64,000 nt of DNA from Psoroptes ovis (Eukaryota; Arthropoda; Arachnida; Sarcoptiformes; Psoroptidae): contig PQWQ01000001.1 of NCBI GenBank assembly GCA_002943765.1, forward strand, positions 4,375,501-4,439,500, in the 5' to 3' direction. Of the stretch, positions 61,025 through 64,000 are shown piece after piece. Below the pieces are notes generated by a model. It saw only the letters and a list, made by a program, of their open reading frames with translations, did no database searches and was not told where the DNA came from. Position 1 is the stretch's first letter. The number at the start of each line of letters is the position of its first letter. Made by a program: the position numbers and the translations under genes.

Positions 61025-62068
61025 TTTTCTTCAAATTTGCACTCGCATTTATCATTCAGAAAAGAAATAATGTATAATATAGACGATAATAATAAAATAT
61101 CAGATCAAAAAAATATCAAAATTTTTTTCACGTTTTTCACAACTTGATAATTGTTTAATGATTTATTACAAAATCAATGATAAATCAAATGGAGAAATGA
61201 GAAAAAACAATTGTAGCATTTCAATTCAATGACAAAGAAAAAATTTTAAATAAAATAAAATTCAAATTTATTTTGAGACGCATCAAAATTTTTTGTTTAA
61301 TTATTATTATTATTAAGATCATTAAAAGTTGCTTATTTCAATATTCTTTCAGTGTGTTTCCAATTAAAATACAAAAAAAATGATCCTCATGATTTGAAAG
61401 CAAATAGTGAAATGATGCAAAATTTTCCCTCAATTGAAAAATATTACATTAAATAATAATGATCATCATTGAAATCATGAAATGAATTAAATTAAAACAA
61501 AAGCAATTTTTTTTTTTTTTTTTTGAGTGTAAACAAACGCAAATACAAAACAACAAAAAATCAAAATAAACAAATGTTCTATCAGCTGATATGACTCGAT
61601 TGAGCATGCGTTTTATGCAAAACAAAAAACAAAACAAAACAGAAAGAGGTGCTGCCATCTTTTGGATGGTAAAATTAACTTTATTTCAAATGTAATTTTT
61701 GAAAAAATTCAAAAATTTTTTTTGTTTGGTCATGAAAAATGTTTCGGTATTAATATAAATTAATTTTTATTTATTATTAAAAATATATAGAAAAAGACTA
61801 GTTAGAAATATAATAGATTGTTTTCCAAAAGAGAATGGTAGTAGTAGTAATAGTAGTTTCAATATATAAAAAAAAGAAGATAGTAATTAGTTGATTTAAA
61901 TAATAATAATAATTAAATATATTATGTATGTCGTTCAAAATTGTTAAGAAATTTTCCTTGATTTATGTTTGTCGTAATTTGTTTATTGTCCAAAGAATAT
62001 TTATGATTATCGTCCATTCGATTTGTCTATTTTGTTATCTTTTAAATGTTCGAAAGAATTTTCCAGGA
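61025..62068. other. Intergenic spacer, FIP200 5' / spectraplakin 3'
   Basis: About 1 kb between two minus-strand genes. It contains a T-run near 61507-61524 and a TGCCATCTTTTGG motif at 61653-61665. It must hold the FIP200 promoter and the spectraplakin 3' UTR. No gene was seen. Confidence 0.5.
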
Positions 62069-64000
62069 TCAGAAATTCCATCGAGGACCAATCGGTGATG
62101 ATGATGTTGTTTGTTTGGTGAATGATGATGCACGATTAAATGATGATGATGATGATGTTGGCCTACCGCTTTGAATGCCAGCAAGTGCTGAACCATTTAA
62201 ACCACTACTTCGTTTTCTTGGTCCTAATTTATAACCTTCAATACTACCGGATGACATATCGCTGCCTGCTCTACTCGGTGGTTGACTTGTTGAATGATAA
62301 GATCCAGAACGGCTTGTTGGTCTACTATTTGTAGCTGTTTTAGGGCAAAATACATATTATGATTGAGACATATGATCATTTAACAATCAAACTTACGAGT
62401 CATACGTTGACGTGAACGTGAACGAAACAAATCTTCATGATCATCATTATTATCATTGTTACTATAGCTTCCATATCGATAAGTGTGGGACATAGGCATA
62501 CTCCGTTCGGTTTTTTCTCGGATCTAGATTCGTGGAAAAAACATATACTCAATGATTATTCAAATCTGAAAACGAAATGATTCGAAATAAGTGAAAACAT
62601 TTAGAAATAAACCAGGAAAAGATAAATGAATAACACATAATCGATTTACCAGATTCGAAGATATTGGTACAGGAATTTTTGAATTTATATCATAGATTAG
62701 TGGTTGATATGTATAACCATATGGTAATGGTGATGATGATGATGATGATGTTGAAAGAATATTGTTTGTTGTTTGTACTGGTAAACATCCACAATATTCA
62801 TAAAAGCAATCTTTAATCAATTGCGATGCAAGAAATTATTTCGAAAGATAGAAATTGAAAAGAAAGCAAAAGAAACACATATGGGTTAGATTATGAAAGC
62901 ATTTGAAAATTGATTAATTGATAAGAAATTTTTGATTGATTGATCATAAAGCAGTAGATGAAGGATGGTCATGATATAATGCAAATAAAATGAAATAAAA
63001 TTGAAAATTAATCAAAGACAAAGATGAATAAATAAGAAATAAAAAGACACCCCCTAATCACCACCAACAAGTATCATAGACATGAAAACACACACAGAGA
63101 GACAGACATACACAAAACGTTTAAAATACCTTCGATATTGGACCAGTCATCGTAATTGAACCATCTGATTGAAATGGTGATTTCGATTTGAATGGTGTCA
63201 TTGATTGACCTCTTACACTATCAGCAAGCGTAAATTGTTCACGCAATTCTACATTAGTACGACCTTTGGCTATAATTTACAATTTCATATGTAAGCCATC
63301 AAATATTTAAATATGAATTAAATAAAGCACAAAATAAAACAAAATGAAATAAATGAAAATGAAAGAACAAAATTAAAACAAATAAAATCAATAAAAATTG
63401 TCATGTCAAGTTCAAAAAATAATAAAATAAAACGAACAAATAATATTAACGACCATCAAAACTCGATATTTGTATGTTTCATTAATTAAAAATGATTAAT
63501 TATAAATTTGACTCACCTCTACAAGGATCATGTTTAAGTAGAAAATCGCTTAACGATACCCAACCACCACCAACACGTACCATTACTGTACTACGTAATA
63601 TTCGAACTAAACGAAGTTTTTGTGAATCACCAAACTATTGTTTCAAATATGAATCATTATATAAATATCAATGAATTAAAATACAAAATATAAACTTATG
63701 ACAATGAATACATACACGATATTTTCCTTCATCAATACGATATACTTTATAACGTTCAATACAAGTACATTGATCAGCTAAACGCTGTACTTCATCTTGT
63801 ATCATTTCTGATTCAGATTTAGATGTTTCCTCTATTCCATCTGGCCGATCTAATCGTAATGTATCGACATATTCTTTTTGATCAATATATCGGTCACCAT
63901 TAATATCGAAAACATTGGCCACATTTTCCATTTCAAAACGATTAGTTGTGAAACGAGAATTAATAATACCATCAATGAATTCGGATTTACTGACACGTCC
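62069..64000 (-). CDS. shot: Spectraplakin (Shot/MACF1/dystonin) C-terminus, partial at window edge
   Basis: Actin-microtubule cross-linker; this part binds microtubules and EB1 (family knowledge). It enters in frame at 64000. Exons on the minus strand: 64000-63716, 63634-63517, 63269-63130, 62523-62397 and 62334-62069; 311 residues plus stop. The first exon ends the EF-hand pair: SKSEFIDGIINSRF, then DINGDRYIDQKE with Asp/Asn/Asp calcium ligands. The GAS2 domain runs from EVQRLADQCTC through GKYRFGDSQKLRLVRIL, STVMVRVGGGW and KHDPCR; GKYR is followed directly by FGDSQ, where vertebrate MACF1 has six extra residues. GPISKIREKTERSMPM then matches the arthropod Shot tail, followed by a Ser/Arg-rich microtubule-binding tail. 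The N-terminal several thousand residues lie beyond the window. Confidence 0.95.
62650..62810 (-). other. Candidate alternative spectraplakin exon (SKIP-containing)
   Basis: Between spectraplakin exons there is an open segment with an AAAG acceptor just 5' of 62810 and a CTG-GTAAAT donor after 62650. At 161 nt it enters in phase 1 and leaves in phase 0, the same as the exon at 63269-63130, so it could replace that exon but not be added to it. It encodes a Ser-rich stretch and INSKIPVP, a candidate SxIP EB1-binding motif. The acceptor's pyrimidine tract is weak. Whether it is used is unknown. Confidence 0.35.

Noticed and set aside
1..64000. tRNA, rRNA, CRISPR array or viral sequence
   Set aside because: Scanned by eye for tRNA B-box-like strings, regular direct repeats and viral polymerase motifs; nothing convincing. 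Only the non-LTR retrotransposon was found.

Overview
The window is nuclear DNA from a compact, very AT-rich animal genome. It is most probably an arthropod, and an acariform mite is my best guess. The evidence is: animal-specific genes (BAMBI-like pseudoreceptor, glial-cells-missing factor, Ack kinase, spectraplakin GAS2 region, FIP200, ABCC5); a spectraplakin C-terminus that reads like the arthropod Shot form; very short GT-AG introns (mostly 57-110 bp); long Asn/Gln/His-rich low-complexity tracts; and an R1-type non-LTR retrotransposon next to TTAGG-like repeats. Species and order are inference; nothing here fixes them. No rRNA, tRNA, CRISPR array or viral gene was recognised.

Layout. 1-1206: no gene seen. 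1207-4879: NSUN5 rRNA methyltransferase (-) and an mTERF-like mitochondrial protein (+), divergent over 180 bp. 5161-13563: a BAMBI-like TGF-beta pseudoreceptor (-) whose signal-peptide exon lies 7.1 kb upstream of the rest. 16322-22281: golgin-84 (-) and importin-9 (+), divergent over about 220 bp. 22302-27040: an RFX transcription factor (-) and an hnRNP Q/R (Syncrip)-like RNA-binding protein (-). About 28107-30915: a dead, 5'-truncated R1-clade retrotransposon (-) bounded on both sides by TTAGG-like motifs, followed at 30922-31049 by a strong foldback. 31529-34216: exosome subunit RRP4/EXOSC2 and complex I subunit NDUFA10 (both +). 34488-40054: an eight-exon ABCC5-like transporter (-). 41970-44121: NDRG (+) and endonuclease III/NTHL1 (-), convergent. 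44754-50894: Ack tyrosine kinase and an SLC38A10-like transporter (both +). 53389-56883: gcm (+). 56949-61024: FIP200/RB1CC1 (-), its stop only 65 bp from the gcm stop. 62069-64000: the 3' end of a spectraplakin (Shot/MACF1), cut by the window edge.

The genes do not form one pathway; this is ordinary mixed housekeeping and developmental content. Exon structures were rebuilt by hand from splice sites, reading phase and family alignment, and every spliced CDS closes in frame. The most interesting non-genic signals are: a recurrent palindrome GACGTA-N4-TACGTC flanked by CCGG-type ends (four copies at three places); the telomere-type retrotransposon insertion; the foldback beside it; convergent genes whose coding ends are 20 and 65 bp apart; a CCATCT-type motif recurring in four intergenic spacers; and a phase-compatible alternative spectraplakin exon carrying a candidate SxIP motif.
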